6,812 nucleotides of DNA from an uncultured Anaerolineales bacterium (lineage in GTDB: Bacteria > Chloroflexota > Anaerolineae > Anaerolineales > Villigracilaceae): the NCBI GenBank assembly GCA_937928015.1, contig CALFXA010000049.1, forward strand, positions 1-6,812, read 5' to 3'. Shown in pieces: positions 5,912-6,812 of the stretch. The notes below the pieces were generated by a model. It searched no databases, was not told the DNA's origin, and saw nothing but the letters and a program-made list of their open reading frames with translations. Both the position numbers and the translations under genes were made by a program. The stretch's first letter is position 1, and every line of letters starts with the position of its first letter.

Positions 5912-6812
5912 ATGACCCCGCCCCGCCACCGACTCCTCCTGCCCCTCGCCCTGGTGACCGCTATCCTGGCCGTCTCCACCGCCTCGATTCTGATCCGCTT
6001 CGCGCAGGCCGACGCGCCTTCGCTGGTCATCGCCGCGCTGCGTATCAGCTTCGCCAGTCTGGTGCTTGCTCCAATTGCCTTGCTGCGTCACCGCGATGAG
6101 CTTTCCGCGCTGACCCGCCGCGAGTTGGGACTGGCTTTGCTCTCGGGCCTGTTTCTGGCGGTGCACTTCGCTACCTGGATCTCCTCGCTCGAATACACGA
6201 CCGTGGCCAGTTCGGTGGTCTTCGTCAGCACGGGACCGTTGTGGGTGGCGCTGGTCTCGCCGCTGCTGCTCAAGGAACATCTGGGACGCGCCGCGCTGCT
6301 CGGGCTGGCGCTCGCCCTTTTGGGCGGGACCATCGTCGGCTTGGCGGATGCCTGCACCTGGAGCGGCGGCCTGGTCTGCCCCTCCCTGACGGATGCGCTG
6401 CAGGGACGCGCCATGTGGGGCAACTTCCTCGCGCTGGCAGGCGCCTGGGCGGTGACGGGTTATCTGGTCATCGGGCGCAAGCTGCGAGCCAGGATGTCGC
6501 TCATCCCGTACATTTTCCTCGTCTATGGGATGGCCGCCCTCGCGTTGATCGTCATCATGTTCGCCGCGGACCAGTCTCCGCTGGGATACCAGCCCGTGAC
6601 CTACCTGTGGATTCTGGCGCTGGCCCTCGTCCCGCAATTGATCGGCCACTCGACCTATAACTGGGCCCTGCGCTATCTGCCCGCCTCGATGGTGGCCACC
6701 GCCAACTTGGGCGAGCCCATCGGCTCAGCCATCCTGGCGATGTTCATCCTGGGCGAAAGTCCGACCCTCTTTACGCTGGTCGGCGGCGTGTTGATTTTGG
6801 CTGGAATTTATC
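5912..6812 (+). CDS. EamA/DMT-superfamily transporter, C-terminally cut by the window
   Basis: Three hundred codons are visible and the frame is still open at the right edge. The protein is an integral membrane carrier with two EamA repeats (about residues 12-144 and 170-300) that together suggest ten membrane helices, of which nearly all are seen. Family marks are RISFASLVLAP near 44, the STGPLWVALVSPLLLKEHL segment ending repeat 1 (about 106-124), and NLGEPIGSAILAMFILGE near 265-282 ending repeat 2. Members export or import metabolites such as amino acids or nucleotide-sugar-like compounds; the substrate cannot be told from sequence. An AAGGA Shine-Dalgarno sits 6 nt before the ATG. The loop between the repeats (about 145-169) holds the only two cysteines, Cys148 and Cys156. 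It is divergent from sodA, with 135 bp between the two start codons. Only a short C-terminal end should be missing. Confidence 0.9.
   Translation, partial: MTPPRHRLLLPLALVTAILAVSTASILIRFAQADAPSLVIAALRISFASLVLAPIALLRHRDELSALTRRELGLALLSGLFLAVHFATWISSLEYTTVASSVVFVSTGPLWVALVSPLLLKEHLGRAALLGLALALLGGTIVGLADACTWSGGLVCPSLTDALQGRAMWGNFLALAGAWAVTGYLVIGRKLRARMSLIPYIFLVYGMAALALIVIMFAADQSPLGYQPVTYLWILALALVPQLIGHSTYNWALRYLPASMVATANLGEPIGSAILAMFILGESPTLFTLVGGVLILAGIY

Noticed and set aside
5879..6649. A 256-codon minus-strand frame opposite the EamA transporter
   Set aside because: Its translation is dominated by Gln, Arg, Gly and Glu with no recognisable domain, as expected from the complement of a hydrophobic membrane protein.
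1..6812. CRISPR arrays, insertion sequences, tRNA or rRNA genes
   Set aside because: No regularly spaced repeats, transposase-like frames, terminal inverted repeats or RNA gene signatures were seen; the spacers between genes are all under 140 bp.

Overview
The window is a compact, GC-rich bacterial chromosomal segment with no mobile elements, RNA genes or CRISPR arrays that I can see. It holds eight genes, two of them cut by the window edges. The gene set suggests a free-living bacterium that meets oxygen: a Mn-type superoxide dismutase, a transketolase directly followed by an RpiB-type isomerase, a DUF429 protein, a DUF1003 protein, and a TlpA-like thioredoxin next to a divergent Lgt-fold membrane protein. 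The protein style recalls Chloroflexota (Anaerolineae), but that is an impression and not a demonstrated assignment.

Layout from left to right. (1) On the minus strand, transketolase (tkt) runs into the start of rpiB with an ATGA overlap; both act in non-oxidative pentose phosphate metabolism. (2) A 95-bp divergent spacer separates tkt from a plus-strand gene for a membrane protein made of a cyclic-nucleotide-binding-like domain fused to DUF1003. (3) That gene converges on a minus-strand DUF429 gene (predicted RNase H-like fold), with a GC-rich hairpin between them. (4) A 133-bp divergent spacer leads to a plus-strand pair: a membrane-anchored TlpA/ResA-like thioredoxin and, overlapping it by ATGA, an integral membrane protein of the prolipoprotein diacylglyceryl transferase (Lgt) family. 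(5) A clear bidirectional terminator separates this pair from the convergent minus-strand sodA. (6) sodA has a near-consensus sigma-70 promoter and a perfect 17-bp palindrome near the predicted transcription start. (7) Divergent from sodA is a plus-strand EamA/DMT-family transporter that runs off the right edge.

Transcription direction switches at almost every boundary, so there are several short transcription units with divergent promoter pairs and convergent terminators. Most of the content is ordinary metabolism. The items most worth a second look are the Lgt-family protein that appears to lack the known catalytic residues and is coupled to a thioredoxin, the cNMP-like/DUF1003 fusion whose phosphate-binding cassette looks degenerate, and the putative operator at sodA. 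I found no convincing evidence of a wholly new multi-gene system.
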